This document shows, piece by piece, positions 34,996 to 43,776 of a stretch of 64,000 nucleotides of DNA. The stretch comes from Pseudovibrio japonicus (GTDB lineage Bacteria; Pseudomonadota; Alphaproteobacteria; Rhizobiales; Stappiaceae), in assembly GCF_014651595.1 (NCBI RefSeq), contig NZ_BMXE01000001.1, forward strand, positions 992,001 through 1,056,000. The letters are read 5' to 3'. The position numbers and the translations under genes are program-made. The notes beneath the pieces were generated by a model that saw nothing but the letters and a program-made list of their open reading frames with translations, was not told the DNA's origin and did not search any database. Numbering within the stretch: the stretch's first letter is position 1; each line of letters starts with the position of its first letter.

Positions 34996-36915
34996 TCAAT
35001 CCCGCACGTCCTGATGCCAGCCGATGGCGGAGAAAAGCTTGGCGTAGCAGGCTGCTTTTTGCGTGAGTTGCTCGGCATCAGGTTTGTTGGCGCGGGTGGC
35101 CCAGCCGATTTCTGCGATGCCCAGAATGCGTGGGGCCATCATGGTTTCCATGTTGGCATCTTGTTGGACGACCTCTGACCATAGACAGCCTTGGGCGCCG
35201 ATGATTTTGCGCTCCAACTCCGGTTCGTTTTCTGGCACCGGGTCCCAGTTGATACTGTCTGCAAGGCTGGTGTTGCCTGCCCAGTTGAGGCCGATTTCGT
35301 TGAAGTCAGCAGAAGGTGCTAAATCCCAATATGCATGAGCGGCAGGTGTCATGACGACGGAGTAGCCTTTGCGTGCGGCCTCCAGTCCGGGCCCCTGCTG
35401 TGTCCATGAGAACAGGATGGCATCGTTGTTAATGCCGCCGTTTGCTCCTTTGGATGCTTCCTCCCATGCAGCAGGGCGGACACCCAACGAGCGGATGTAG
35501 GCAGCGAGTTTGTCCATCATCCAGCCTTGCACATCATCCGCCGTCGCAAAGCCCTGCTCTGTTTTCAGCTTTTCGATGGCAGGAGATTTGGTCCATGCAG
35601 CAGGTGGACGCTCATCACAGCCCAAGTGGAGGTGGGCGAATGGGAAGAGACCGGCAACCTCTTTGGTCAGCGCTTCCATGTAGGTCCACGCTGCTGGCAG
35701 GGCTGGGTTGATGGTGTTGTTCAGGTAGCCCTGAACAGAGACCTCGTTGCTCTGATCCACTGAATCTCTCAGTTCCGGATGAATCTGAAGTGCTGCCCAA
35801 GAGTGGGCTGGAACCTCGATCTCCGGCAGGATTTCGATGTGCAGATGTTTTGCATGGGCGACCAGTTCCTTGACGAAGGCTTTCGAATAGGTCCCCCCTT
35901 GCGGACCAGCGGTTCCACCGAAAACTCCCGGAACAACTCTGCCCTCCCCGCGCAGGCCGGATTGTTGCCAGAGCTGCGGATAGCTTTCCACCTCTAAACG
36001 AAAGGCTTCATCATCGCAGAAGTGCCAGTGGAAGCGGTTGAGTTTGAGTAAGGCCATCATGTCCAGCAGGCGCAGCAGTGTTTCCGGCTGGTAGTAGTGG
36101 CGAGCGCAGTCCAGATGCTGACCGCGCCATTCGAAACGCGGGGCATCTGTGACTTGGCCGCAGGGTATCGTGCCGCCACAGATCAGCTTAAGATTGAGCA
36201 GTGTGATTGCACCGTGAAAGACGCCAGCAGCAGTGGATGCGGCAAGGGTGATCTCTTTTGGTGAGATTGTCAGTTCATAAGCATCTTCTGCCAAAGTTTG
36301 CTTTCTGATGAAGCGCAGCGGGACGCCGTTCTGCGACAGGAACGGGGCGATGTTGTTGCGCTGTGCCAGAGCTTCGACAGCCAGCACACTTGTCGCCGCT
36401 TCCTCCGCATCCCAGGAAGCATCCAGCATGTAACCATCACCCATATGCAGCTGATCACCAGAGGGCTCCCAGCTTTGCGGTGTTGGGGTCAGCATGAGAT
36501 CGCGGGACGATGGGTTGGCCTGTTGCTCGGGTAGCTTGGTGGTAAAGTTCGGGTCGATCCCGCGCGCGACGATTTCAACTGGCAATATGCAGCCATCCTG
36601 CAAACGCAGGTAAGCGCCTTTGGGCAACCAGCTGCGGTTGGCGGGGGTTCTATTGTTCTCGTATCTGAGCGAGAACTGTTGTGACTGCGCTGCTCCCAGC
36701 ACATCCTGCTCAAAGTGCAGCTCAACGTAGCTTGCTGTCATGCGTCGCAGTTTGGCACCTTCGGCCACCTCGCAAGGCGCGAGCATGCTGAAGCATAGGG
36801 TGTGGTTGGAGATAAGGGTATCGCCGCTCGCGGAAAGGATGCAGTTGATCTGCCGGTCCTCTGTGCACCATGTTTCCAGTCTGATTATCGTATCAGCACA
36901 GTTAGTAGTTTCCAT
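34996..36915 (-). CDS. Beta-N-acetylhexosaminidase, glycoside hydrolase family 20
   Basis: A 639-residue GH20 enzyme. The catalytic barrel includes RGQHLDCARHYYQPETLLRL, LNRFHWHFCDDEAFRLE, EIEVPAHSWA and the catalytic aspartate-glutamate pair in LHLGCDERPPA. It releases terminal GlcNAc or GalNAc from chitooligosaccharides or glycans. There is no clear signal peptide, so it probably works in the cytoplasm on imported oligosaccharides, in line with the MalK-type ABC system 3 kb away. It is not in that operon; whether the GntR protein also controls it is unknown. Confidence 0.92.
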   Translation of the reverse strand: METTNCADTIIRLETWCTEDRQINCILSASGDTLISNHTLCFSMLAPCEVAEGAKLRRMTASYVELHFEQDVLGAAQSQQFSLRYENNRTPANRSWLPKGAYLRLQDGCILPVEIVARGIDPNFTTKLPEQQANPSSRDLMLTPTPQSWEPSGDQLHMGDGYMLDASWDAEEAATSVLAVEALAQRNNIAPFLSQNGVPLRFIRKQTLAEDAYELTISPKEITLAASTAAGVFHGAITLLNLKLICGGTIPCGQVTDAPRFEWRGQHLDCARHYYQPETLLRLLDMMALLKLNRFHWHFCDDEAFRLEVESYPQLWQQSGLRGEGRVVPGVFGGTAGPQGGTYSKAFVKELVAHAKHLHIEILPEIEVPAHSWAALQIHPELRDSVDQSNEVSVQGYLNNTINPALPAAWTYMEALTKEVAGLFPFAHLHLGCDERPPAAWTKSPAIEKLKTEQGFATADDVQGWMMDKLAAYIRSLGVRPAAWEEASKGANGGINNDAILFSWTQQGPGLEAARKGYSVVMTPAAHAYWDLAPSADFNEIGLNWAGNTSLADSINWDPVPENEPELERKIIGAQGCLWSEVVQQDANMETMMAPRILGIAEIGWATRANKPDAEQLTQKAACYAKLFSAIGWHQDVRD

Positions 36916-37457
36916 AGGCGCGCCTCCTCCCCACTTTCAGGATATTTGCAGTGCGCACACCAAGCATGCTTCGACTGCCTGAGTTTGTGTGTCCCCGTTG
37001 GAAGATCCCCTTCCCCCCATCAGAAACAGCATGAGCATAGCTTTCTTCCGGCCTGCCCTGTCAACGTTCTGGCCCACAACTGGATCCAGAAATTTGAATT
37101 GGTATTAGCCTCTGGAGGAACGCTTATCCCATATTATGGTTTCATCTGAAAAATGCCGGTGGGTGTAGCTGGGTCCCCGATATTGTACAATTTGGGCGGG
37201 CTAAGCACCTGAGAGAACGTCAATGTTGCCGGATACATGGTGCTCTCGCTTTCGAACATTTTTCGCGGCTGTGTTGCATCAGGCTCCGCGCTATCCTCCT
37301 CACACTGACCTCCGAGAAAACAGGACCAGTTATTCAGAGCTCCGGGTGGACTGGTATGGTCGATTCCACCTGACAGGTCTTTTTCATGGATGCGTAACCG
37401 ATGGCCACTAGCATTCTGGCAACTTGTTGAAATGGTGTTGGAAGGAGCCTATCCACC
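36916..37457. other. 542-base intergenic region; its right part is duplicated at 38366-38503
   Basis: The left ~400 bases, which would hold the leftward GH20 promoter, show no gene or clear motif. From about 37321 the sequence (CAGGACCAGTT onward, and TTTTTCATGGATGCGTAAC) reappears at about 38366 upstream of the second hydrolase, so promoter and leader were duplicated with the gene. Confidence 0.6.
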
Positions 37458-38301
37458 ATGGAACGTAAGTCCGTGCAGACCCGTGATGGGGTCCGGCTCT
37501 CCTATCTTACAGGAGGTCAGGGGCGCCCTGTGATTTTGCTTGGCGGCTGGTCGCAGGCAGCAACAGTATATGCCGGACAGTTTGAGGCCTTCACGCAAAG
37601 CCATAGAGTGTATGCGCTCGACAATCGGGGCCACGGAGAATCTGAGAAGCCGCCGAGCGGTTATCGCATGCAGCGGCTTGCCAAAGACCTCTATGATGTG
37701 ATTGAGGCACTGGACCTGACTGACTTTGACGTGGTGGCACACTCCCTCTCCGTTTCTTTAATGTGGGCCTATCTGGACATGTTTGATACAGAGCGCTCTC
37801 CGCGTCGGTTAGTCTTTATCGACGAACCAAGTGCAATGCTGGCACGACCGTCCTGGACAGAGCAAGAGATTGCCGAGACCGGCGCATTTGTACCCTCGCT
37901 GGAGGGGCTGGACGGGCTATTACGAGTAATTCGCGGGACACAGAATGTCGACGATCACCTTGCTTTCATTGGCGCAATGTTCACCAGCTCCGTCAGTGAT
38001 ACAGACTTGCGTGCGCTGGCTGCTGAGAACCTGAAATTTCCCCGAGACCACGCAGCCGATCTGCTTGAGAACAATGTGTTGCAGGACTGGCGGGCGATCC
38101 TTCCCAGCATCCACCAGCGCAGTTTGGTGTTCGGTGGGGAAGCAAGTAATTTGTCGCTGGCCGCGCAGGAGTTCATTGCCAGTTGCATGCCCAATGCTTC
38201 ACTCGAAGTAATCAGCAGAGCTGATCGGGGGAGTCACTTTATGATGTTCGAGAACCCCCAGCTGTTCAACGAAAAGGCACTGGCCTTCCTGAACAGCTGA
38301 G
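37321..38301 (+). repeat. First copy of a ~1,046-base tandem duplication (leader plus alpha/beta hydrolase)
   Basis: Aligned with 38366-39347 at a period of 1,045-1,046 bases. The copies share leader blocks, the start region, and a 60-base identical tract covering the last 19 codons and stop (38242-38301 and 39288-39347). Elsewhere they have diverged. Confidence 0.85.
37458..38300 (+). CDS. Alpha/beta hydrolase (tandem paralog 1)
   Basis: A 280-residue alpha/beta hydrolase of the haloperoxidase/esterase type. Oxyanion strand ILLGGWSQAATVY; DNRGHGESEKP; nucleophile elbow VVAHSLSVSL, where the serine sits in AHSLS rather than the usual GxSxG; catalytic histidine in RGSHFMMFENP. It is about two-thirds identical, without gaps, to the next gene. 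GAAGGAGC precedes ATG 37458. Substrate unknown; the atypical elbow is shared by both copies in its last position. Confidence 0.85.
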   Translation: MERKSVQTRDGVRLSYLTGGQGRPVILLGGWSQAATVYAGQFEAFTQSHRVYALDNRGHGESEKPPSGYRMQRLAKDLYDVIEALDLTDFDVVAHSLSVSLMWAYLDMFDTERSPRRLVFIDEPSAMLARPSWTEQEIAETGAFVPSLEGLDGLLRVIRGTQNVDDHLAFIGAMFTSSVSDTDLRALAAENLKFPRDHAADLLENNVLQDWRAILPSIHQRSLVFGGEASNLSLAAQEFIASCMPNASLEVISRADRGSHFMMFENPQLFNEKALAFLNS

Positions 38302-38365
38302 CAGCAAGAGGTAACTGGGTTTTCATGGAGAGTACCACCGGGGGAGCTGCCATCTCCGTGAAATA

Positions 38366-39347
38366 CAGGACCAGTTGTTCAGAGCACTGGACGGGACAGG
38401 TATTATTAAAAACACCTGATGGGTCTTTTTCATGGATGCGTAACGGTTGGCTAATAGCATCCTCGCCACCTCTTAAGATGGTGCTGGAAGGACCCTAACC
38501 ACCATGGAACGCAAGACTGTACAGACCCGTGACGGCGTGCAGCTCTCCTATCTGACAGGTGGGCATGGACGACCTGTTCTCTTGCTGGGTGGTTGGTGTC
38601 AAACCGCAACCGTGTATGCAGGGCAGTTTGCTGACTTTTGCCAGAGTCACACAGTAATTGCGCTCGACAACCGGGGGCATGGTGAATCGGAAAAGCCCGC
38701 AGATGGGTATCGGATTGAACGGTTTGCCAAGGATCTGTTTGATGTAGTGGAGGCGCTGGACCTTCGCGACTTCGATGCAGTTGGGCATTCTCTTTCCGTT
38801 GCGATGCTCTGGGATTATGTGGCGATGTTCGGGACCGAGCGTCCTCCGCGTCGTCTGATTTCTATTGACGAGCCTGCTGCTTTGTTGGCGCGGCCTTCCT
38901 GGACAGAACGAGAGATCGAAGAGGCAGGCGCTATTCACCCCTCTTTGGAGTCACTCGACGAAATGGTGGTCGCTGTTCGCAAGACACGCACTGTTGAGGA
39001 TCACCTTGCGATTATTGGAAAGATGTTCACGAGCAAGCTCAGTGAAGCTGCTTTGCGTGAGCTGGCTGCGGAGAACCTGAAGTTGCCCCGAATGTATGCT
39101 GCTTCTCTGATTGAGAACCTTATGATGCAGGACTGGCGCCCCCTTCTGCCCAACATTCACCAGCGCACTTTACTGTTTACAGGTGAAACCAGCACGCATC
39201 CGCTGGCGTCACAACAGTTTATCGCCAACACTATGCCAAATGCCTCCCTTGAGGTCTTCAGTGAGGCCGATGGTGGGAGCCACTTCCTGATGTTCGAGAA
39301 CCCCCAGCTGTTCAACGAAAAGGCACTGGCCTTCCTGAACAGCTGAG
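38366..39347 (+). repeat. Second copy of the ~1,046-base tandem duplication
   Basis: Counterpart of 37321-38301, with conserved leader blocks and an identical 60-base 3' tract at 39288-39347. Confidence 0.85.
38504..39346 (+). CDS. Alpha/beta hydrolase (tandem paralog 2)
   Basis: A 280-residue paralog of the preceding gene, same length without gaps. The elbow reads AVGHSLSVAM; GGSHFLMFENP carries the catalytic histidine; DNRGHGESEKP is conserved. Differences are spread over the whole protein except the last 19 codons, which are identical in DNA too. GGAAGGA lies upstream of ATG 38504. The gene ends 11 bases before the convergent LysE gene, with no terminator visible. Confidence 0.85.
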   Translation: MERKTVQTRDGVQLSYLTGGHGRPVLLLGGWCQTATVYAGQFADFCQSHTVIALDNRGHGESEKPADGYRIERFAKDLFDVVEALDLRDFDAVGHSLSVAMLWDYVAMFGTERPPRRLISIDEPAALLARPSWTEREIEEAGAIHPSLESLDEMVVAVRKTRTVEDHLAIIGKMFTSKLSEAALRELAAENLKLPRMYAASLIENLMMQDWRPLLPNIHQRTLLFTGETSTHPLASQQFIANTMPNASLEVFSEADGGSHFLMFENPQLFNEKALAFLNS

Positions 39348-39357
39348 GCGTCTGTTT

Positions 39358-40008
39358 TTACTGCGTCTTCAGCGTGCTTTTCGAGATCATGTAGGCAGCC
39401 CCTGTCAGAGCTGTACCAGCAAAACCATCCATCAGCGCGCGGGAGCGGGCTGAGACAGCAAACTTTGAAGCGCGCGTTCCCAGATAGGCGTAAAATAGCA
39501 AGGCGGGATATTCCAGCGCGATATTGAAGACGGCCAGCGCCATCATGCGCCCAGCCATGCCCTCACCTTCCCCTGCAAATACTGGCAGCATGGCGCCGAA
39601 TGACAGCACCGATTTGGGGTTGGCACCCTGCATTGCGAAGGAGGTGAGAAACAGTTTCAGCGCGGAAGCTGGCTTGCGTTCTTTCGCTTCGCCCAGCGAG
39701 GCTGAGAGGGCTGCTTTGAAGGAGCCATATGCGAGATACAATAGATAAGCTACGCCAATCCATTTGACCGTCTCGAACAGGACCGGGAAAGACAGCAGCA
39801 GCGCACTCATGCCCGCAGCGGCGAGCAATGCGTACATAAGGTTGGCACCGAACACGCCCGCCATGCTGGCATGGGTTTTACCAATCCCGTTTGAGATGCT
39901 GTCACCAACCACTTTCAGGACCGCGGGACCGGGGGTGAAGTTGAGCGCCATAAAGGTGACGATAAACCCAAACACCAAAGTAGCATCAAAAGATGTGAGA
40001 AGTTCCAT
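39358..40008 (-). CDS. LysE/RhtB-family amino acid exporter
   Basis: A 216-residue membrane protein with six helices. The N-terminal signature FMALNFTPGPAVLKVVGDSISNGIGKTHASMAGVFGAN (key GPA and G-x11-G pattern) is that of LysE-type translocators, and QGANPKSVLSFGAMLP matches the conserved NPK block in the second half. It exports amino acids or related small molecules; substrate unknown. The upstream gap (40009-40507) holds a few hairpins but no sure gene. Confidence 0.88.
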   Translation of the reverse strand: MELLTSFDATLVFGFIVTFMALNFTPGPAVLKVVGDSISNGIGKTHASMAGVFGANLMYALLAAAGMSALLLSFPVLFETVKWIGVAYLLYLAYGSFKAALSASLGEAKERKPASALKLFLTSFAMQGANPKSVLSFGAMLPVFAGEGEGMAGRMMALAVFNIALEYPALLFYAYLGTRASKFAVSARSRALMDGFAGTALTGAAYMISKSTLKTQ

Positions 40009-40097
40009 GTTTTGTCCATTGCAACGCTAGAAATACATAAAGAACGCAAAGCAACGCACAAACCGACGCAAACTTATTCAAGACTGCGAAAGGAAAA

Positions 40098-40127
40098 GGG
40101 GGAGATGCCTACTGCTTCATCTCCCCC
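40098..40127 (-). terminator. Leftward hairpin terminator upstream of the LysE gene
   Basis: A perfect 10-base stem (40098-40107 with 40118-40127) and 10-base loop. Read leftward it is followed by TTTTCCTTTCG, a reasonable T tract. It would end a leftward transcript coming from 40128-40507, where no convincing gene is present. Confidence 0.5.
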
Positions 40128-40138
40128 CGGCGCGCAGA

Positions 40139-40420
40139 TCAGAAATTCACTCGCCTTAAGCCTCGGTAAAGGCCCGCCTCTCCAAACGTGGCATTGTGAG
40201 TTCCTTTGGCTGCCCCCTCTCCGCGCGCTATATGGGCACTTTCTCGTTGCTGCGTACTTCTTTTAAGGGATGTACGCAGGTACCTTAGCAAGGGGTGTGC
40301 CAACTTGATGAGATGCCCCCTAATTATATCTAAGATATTGCCGTTTATGGATAAATTAGTTTTATCCAATATCTTTGGCTTTCGTGATGGCAACCAGACT
40401 GCTGCCCATTGTTTGTTCAA
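40139..40420 (-). CDS. Doubtful 93-codon frame ending just before a terminator
   Basis: A leftward frame whose stop at 40139 lies 12 bases before the hairpin at 40098-40127. It contains LIKLAHPLLRYLRTSLKRSTQQRESAH, basic and helical-looking, but no known domain, no ATG with a ribosome site, and weak codon texture. Listed only because of the terminator position. The surrounding 40009-40507 gap has no other candidate. Confidence 0.15.
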   Translation of the reverse strand: MNKQWAAVWLPSRKPKILDKTNLSINGNILDIIRGHLIKLAHPLLRYLRTSLKRSTQQRESAHIARGEGAAKGTHNATFGEAGLYRGLRRVNF

Positions 40421-40449
40421 AGTGCTCGCAAGATAGTCAGGCAGGCATC

Positions 40450-40482
40450 AGCAAACCCGGCCTTGTTCAACACGGGTTTGCT
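40450..40482 (-). terminator. Hairpin downstream of the FMN reductase gene
   Basis: AGCAAACCCG (40450-40459) pairs with CGGGTTTGCT (40473-40482), 25 bases after the leftward reductase stop. No T run follows, so a weak or processed 3' end. Confidence 0.45.
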
Positions 40483-40507
40483 TCTTCGTCAGATGTAGAC
40501 TGGATGC

Positions 40508-41086
40508 TTATGCTGGCTCTGCAACGCGGGCGGGCGTCGCCATCTGGCAGAGCTGATCAATCAGGTTGCGCAGTTTTTTGGTTGTTTCAGAGCAGGTTAG
40601 CTGGCCGTTCTCATCAGTCTTGGACGCCATACCGCCAACAGCCACGTATCTTGGGTGCACCCAGCAGCCGTGATCAGCGGCGAAAGATGCCAGGCGCGGC
40701 AGCATTCTTACGCCGCCAAACTGGCCCGGTGCGGCGGAAAGCAGACCCATGATCTTTCCCTCAAGCACAGAGTGGGATTGTCCTTTTGCGCGTCTGGACA
40801 CCCAGGTGAACAAGTTGTGAAGGTGCGGGGTGTGGAAGCCATTGTATTCTGGTGAGGAGATCAGGATTACATCAGCTGCTTCAATCTGTTGGCGAAGAAC
40901 CAAGAGGCTGTCCTGAATAAGGGGATCGGCTTCGATTTCTGTATGAAAAAGGGGAAAAGATGCCAGTTGGTCCGGCAGAATGGCCGTTTGGTGGTTCAAC
41001 TTGCGCGCCTCTTTCGCAGCAGCGTCCAGCAGGCTCTTATTCAATGAGCCGTCTCTGGTGCTTCCAGAGATGAAAAGGATGTTCAT
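40508..41086 (-). CDS. NADPH-dependent FMN reductase family protein
   Basis: A 192-residue flavodoxin-fold reductase. FMN phosphate loop ISGSTRDGSLNKSLL at the N-terminus; second FMN contact SSPEYNGFHTPHLHNLFTWVSR; VLEGKIMGLLSAAPGQFGGVR follows. It reduces FMN, quinones or azo compounds with NADPH in the cytoplasm. ATG 41086 has GGAG 7 bases upstream; the ATG four codons earlier overlaps that site. Monocistronic, with AT-rich sequence upstream (41099-41130) likely to be its promoter. Confidence 0.86.
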   Translation of the reverse strand: MNILFISGSTRDGSLNKSLLDAAAKEARKLNHQTAILPDQLASFPLFHTEIEADPLIQDSLLVLRQQIEAADVILISSPEYNGFHTPHLHNLFTWVSRRAKGQSHSVLEGKIMGLLSAAPGQFGGVRMLPRLASFAADHGCWVHPRYVAVGGMASKTDENGQLTCSETTKKLRNLIDQLCQMATPARVAEPA

Positions 41087-41154
41087 AGGAATCTCCATAT
41101 AATAATATTTTTGTTTTTATATAACTTTCTCTTTCTTTATTGTGCAAGCACAAA

Positions 41155-41185
41155 AAAAGCGGTGCTGAAAAACAGCACCGCTTTT
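41155..41185 (-). terminator. Rho-independent terminator after the XapX gene
   Basis: GCGGTGCTG (41159-41167) pairs with CAGCACCGC (41173-41181) over a 5-base A loop, with flanking A4/T4 extending the stem. Read leftward it ends in seven T. It lies 70 bases after the XapX stop and before the reductase promoter. Confidence 0.8.
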
Positions 41186-41255
41186 AAAGTTCGCCCCAAA
41201 ATCCCTTATGCGCGTCTTCCTGATGGAAAATCGGCGGCATTTTTGGGTGTGGGCT

Positions 41256-41426
41256 TTAGGAAAAGAAGCGTTCCGTAATCTGCAGCACAAGCTGATGTCC
41301 ACCCCAAACGCCAAGAATTGCTACACAGCCAGAAAGAACTGGCGGAGCTGGAATAGGCAGTTTGATTGCGGTGAAAATTGCGCCAATAATGACACCTGCA
41401 AGTGTTGAAAGAAGCAGCTCAGTCAT
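41256..41426 (-). CDS. XapX domain small membrane protein
   Basis: A 56-residue protein. The pattern GVIIGAIFTAIKLPIPAPPV then LSGCVAILGVWGGHQLV is the XapX domain: two hydrophobic segments joined by a Pro-rich KLPIPAPP turn. GGGGA lies 5 bases before ATG 41426, and a strong leftward terminator follows, so it is a real transcription unit. XapX proteins are small inner-membrane proteins of unknown function. Confidence 0.8.
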   Translation of the reverse strand: MTELLLSTLAGVIIGAIFTAIKLPIPAPPVLSGCVAILGVWGGHQLVLQITERFFS

Positions 41427-42020
41427 GTGGTCCCCTGGTGATTATCTCTTTGTTGTTCAGAAAACTCGGTTATTCCCAAAACTACAGGCACACGAAGAAC
41501 AGTTTACTCACTCACTCTTGCACTCCCCAGTACGTAAGCGAGTAACCAAATTCAGTCGCAGGTGTAGGCCCTGTAGAAAATCTGAAGGCCGCTAAGTAGG
41601 GCACCCCTACTTGCCTGTCAATTAACTTAGCGCAATTCAAACAAAATTTGCAGAGACTTTGTATGTAATGTGCGCAGTTGCCGCACTGTAATTGCTGATT
41701 CTTCTAGGGAATACAGCAGATTATCTTATCCTCAGACATGTTAGCGCAGCTGAAAGCCTGAAGGATACAGTTTCGGATCTTGCGACAATTTGTGATCTAG
41801 ACGCATAAATTTAAGTTGTCAGTCCGCCGACCGGCCTTTACGTTAAAGTCAACACATGAGTCATAAGAGCGGTCCGGCTTATCTCTGCATCCTGCCGACC
41901 TGCCTTACTTACTTGTGTTTGCCTGTGCTTTTCGACAGTGGGACGGACGTTGAGAAGCATGCATGTTGTATTTTACGCGGGTTGCCAAGGCTTGGGCAGC
42001 AATGCGCGAGGGGGGATTAA
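41427..42020. other. 594-base intergenic region with one short palindromic hairpin
   Basis: No gene seen. AAGTAGGG (41594-41601) and CCCTACTT (41605-41612) form an 8-base hairpin with a 3-base loop, possibly an operator. The promoters of the leftward XapX gene and the rightward desaturase gene must lie here. GAGGGGGGA near 42008-42016 is the ribosome site of the next gene. Confidence 0.4.
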
Positions 42021-43454
42021 ATGGCAGAGTATAACATAACGGCGTTGGGTATCCCGCTGTTTCTGTTTTTCATGCTGGTAGAGTATGCTTATCTGCGGAT
42101 CAGAGGGCGGGATCTTCACCGGTTTAACGACAACATTGCCAGCCTATCGATGGGCATATGTCTGCTCGTTTCAGATGCGCTGCTAAAAACCTTTACATTC
42201 GGGGTATTTATCTGGGCGTGGTCATCCCATCGCCTGTTTGATTTTGCCTCTACGAGCTGGCTCACATGGGTCGTTTTCTTCTTTGGGGTGGACTTTTGTT
42301 ATTACTGGTTCCACCGCATCGCGCACACCTACAACGTGCTTTGGGGCGCGCATGTGGGGCATCACCAGAGCGAGGAGTATAACCTGACCACTGCGCTGCG
42401 ACAGAGCGCGTTTCAGTATGCTTTCTCCTGGGTTTTCTACCTGCCGCTGGCGTTCCTCGGCTGCCCGCCTGAGGTCTTTCTTGTGCAGTTTCTTGTGCTT
42501 AAGGCCTATCAGTTCTGGCTGCACACGCAGGCGATTGATCGTATTCCGCTGATGGAAGGTGTGTTCTCCACGCCATCAAGCCACCGGGTGCACCACGCCA
42601 AGAACCCGATTTACATCGACAAGAATTTTGGTGGAACGCTGGTGATTTGGGACCGTGTGTTTGGCACCTGGCAACCAGAGGTAGCGGAGCATCCTTGTCA
42701 CTACGGCACAACAACCCCGCTGAGAACATGGAACCCTGTATCTGCAAATCTGCAGCATTGGTCCATGCTGTTTCGTGACAGCCTGCATACCCGCAGCTGG
42801 TGGGATAAAATCCGGCTTTGGTTCAAGCCAACAGGCTGGCGGCCTGAAGACAGGCGCCGCAAAACCACGAAACTGCAGAAAACCGGGGTTAAGAACCGTC
42901 CGAAATTTGATCCTGAAGTATCTGCGCTGACAAAGCTTTATTGCGGCTTATCCTTCGCGCTGCTGGTGTTGCTGGTGACAATGTTCATCTTCCTGTCCCC
43001 GCAGCTAAGCGCACGGGAACTGGCGTTTGGGGTCGTGCTTATTCTAGCCGGGTTGGTGATGATCTCGCAGTTCCTGGAGGGCAAGTTCAAACTGCGACTT
43101 GTAGAGGTTGCTCGCGTCCCTGCCCTGCTCTGGTTCCTGACTGTACTATGGACGCTGCCTATTTCCACGCAGGTCTCACAGAAACTGGAACTGGCGGAGC
43201 TCGCGCCTCCACAGATTGAGGTTCCTGAGGAAACGACGCTTTCTGCGCTTCCATGGCTTGAGAAGCCCGCTGTGTTGAGTGGCAATACGCCAGCTGTGCA
43301 GCACGTGACCTGGCACACCAATGGCACACAAGGCGAGCTGGAGTACACACTGAGCTACGAGCTTTCCTCCTTCCCTGAGCATGTTGCAAACATCTTATCT
43401 GCGCGCAGCACGCTGCAAGAAGGGAGCCGAAGCTGGCTGGAAAAGCAGCTTTAA
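42021..43454 (+). CDS. Sterol desaturase/fatty acid hydroxylase superfamily membrane protein
   Basis: A 477-residue integral membrane protein. The di-iron histidine boxes are FHRIAH, HVGHH (in LWGAHVGHHQSEE) and HRVHH (in SSHRVHHAKNP), in the order and spacing of the superfamily. Four helices lie in the first 200 residues and three more near 310-380, a C-terminal extension beyond the usual ~280 residues. Members hydroxylate or desaturate lipids, sterols or hopanoid-like compounds, or act in ether-lipid cleavage. Substrate not readable. A strong terminator follows. Confidence 0.88.
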   Translation: MAEYNITALGIPLFLFFMLVEYAYLRIRGRDLHRFNDNIASLSMGICLLVSDALLKTFTFGVFIWAWSSHRLFDFASTSWLTWVVFFFGVDFCYYWFHRIAHTYNVLWGAHVGHHQSEEYNLTTALRQSAFQYAFSWVFYLPLAFLGCPPEVFLVQFLVLKAYQFWLHTQAIDRIPLMEGVFSTPSSHRVHHAKNPIYIDKNFGGTLVIWDRVFGTWQPEVAEHPCHYGTTTPLRTWNPVSANLQHWSMLFRDSLHTRSWWDKIRLWFKPTGWRPEDRRRKTTKLQKTGVKNRPKFDPEVSALTKLYCGLSFALLVLLVTMFIFLSPQLSARELAFGVVLILAGLVMISQFLEGKFKLRLVEVARVPALLWFLTVLWTLPISTQVSQKLELAELAPPQIEVPEETTLSALPWLEKPAVLSGNTPAVQHVTWHTNGTQGELEYTLSYELSSFPEHVANILSARSTLQEGSRSWLEKQL

Positions 43455-43483
43455 GACGGGTCGTTACCCCGTAAACACGATCA

Positions 43484-43525
43484 GGGCAAACCCATGAGGA
43501 CTATCATGGGTTTGCCCATTTTTTT
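43484..43525 (+). terminator. Rho-independent terminator after the desaturase gene
   Basis: A perfect 14-base stem (43484-43497 with 43504-43517), 6-base loop, followed by A and seven T (43519-43525). The textbook form in this window. The rest of the 322-base gap (43455-43776) shows only CTACGCA...TGCGTAG at 43652-43679, a possible operator. Confidence 0.92.
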
Positions 43526-43776
43526 GAGTGCGCTACCCTTGGCTCAGGTGCGCCTGAAGTGATGTCTTTATCGTCGATGTGCGAGCAGAATTTCGAGGTT
43601 GAAGGGAACCATCAGACTATAAGCGCGGCTATCCTTGAGGCGTTTAGGGCTCTACGCAGCAGCTTCTTATGATGCGTAGTTTGTCGCTCTCTCAGGTTTA
43701 AACTATTGCAGACAGAGCATATCGCTCACTGGATTTATTAGGTTTTATAGATACTTATTCTTGTTGAGGCATTGAG

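Noticed and set aside
37223-37411. 62-codon frame upstream of the first hydrolase
   Set aside because: Lies across the duplicated leader, has no ribosome site, and the frame is not kept in the second copy.
41208-41408. 66-codon plus-strand frame over the XapX gene
   Set aside because: The minus-strand XapX gene with ribosome site and terminator explains the region.
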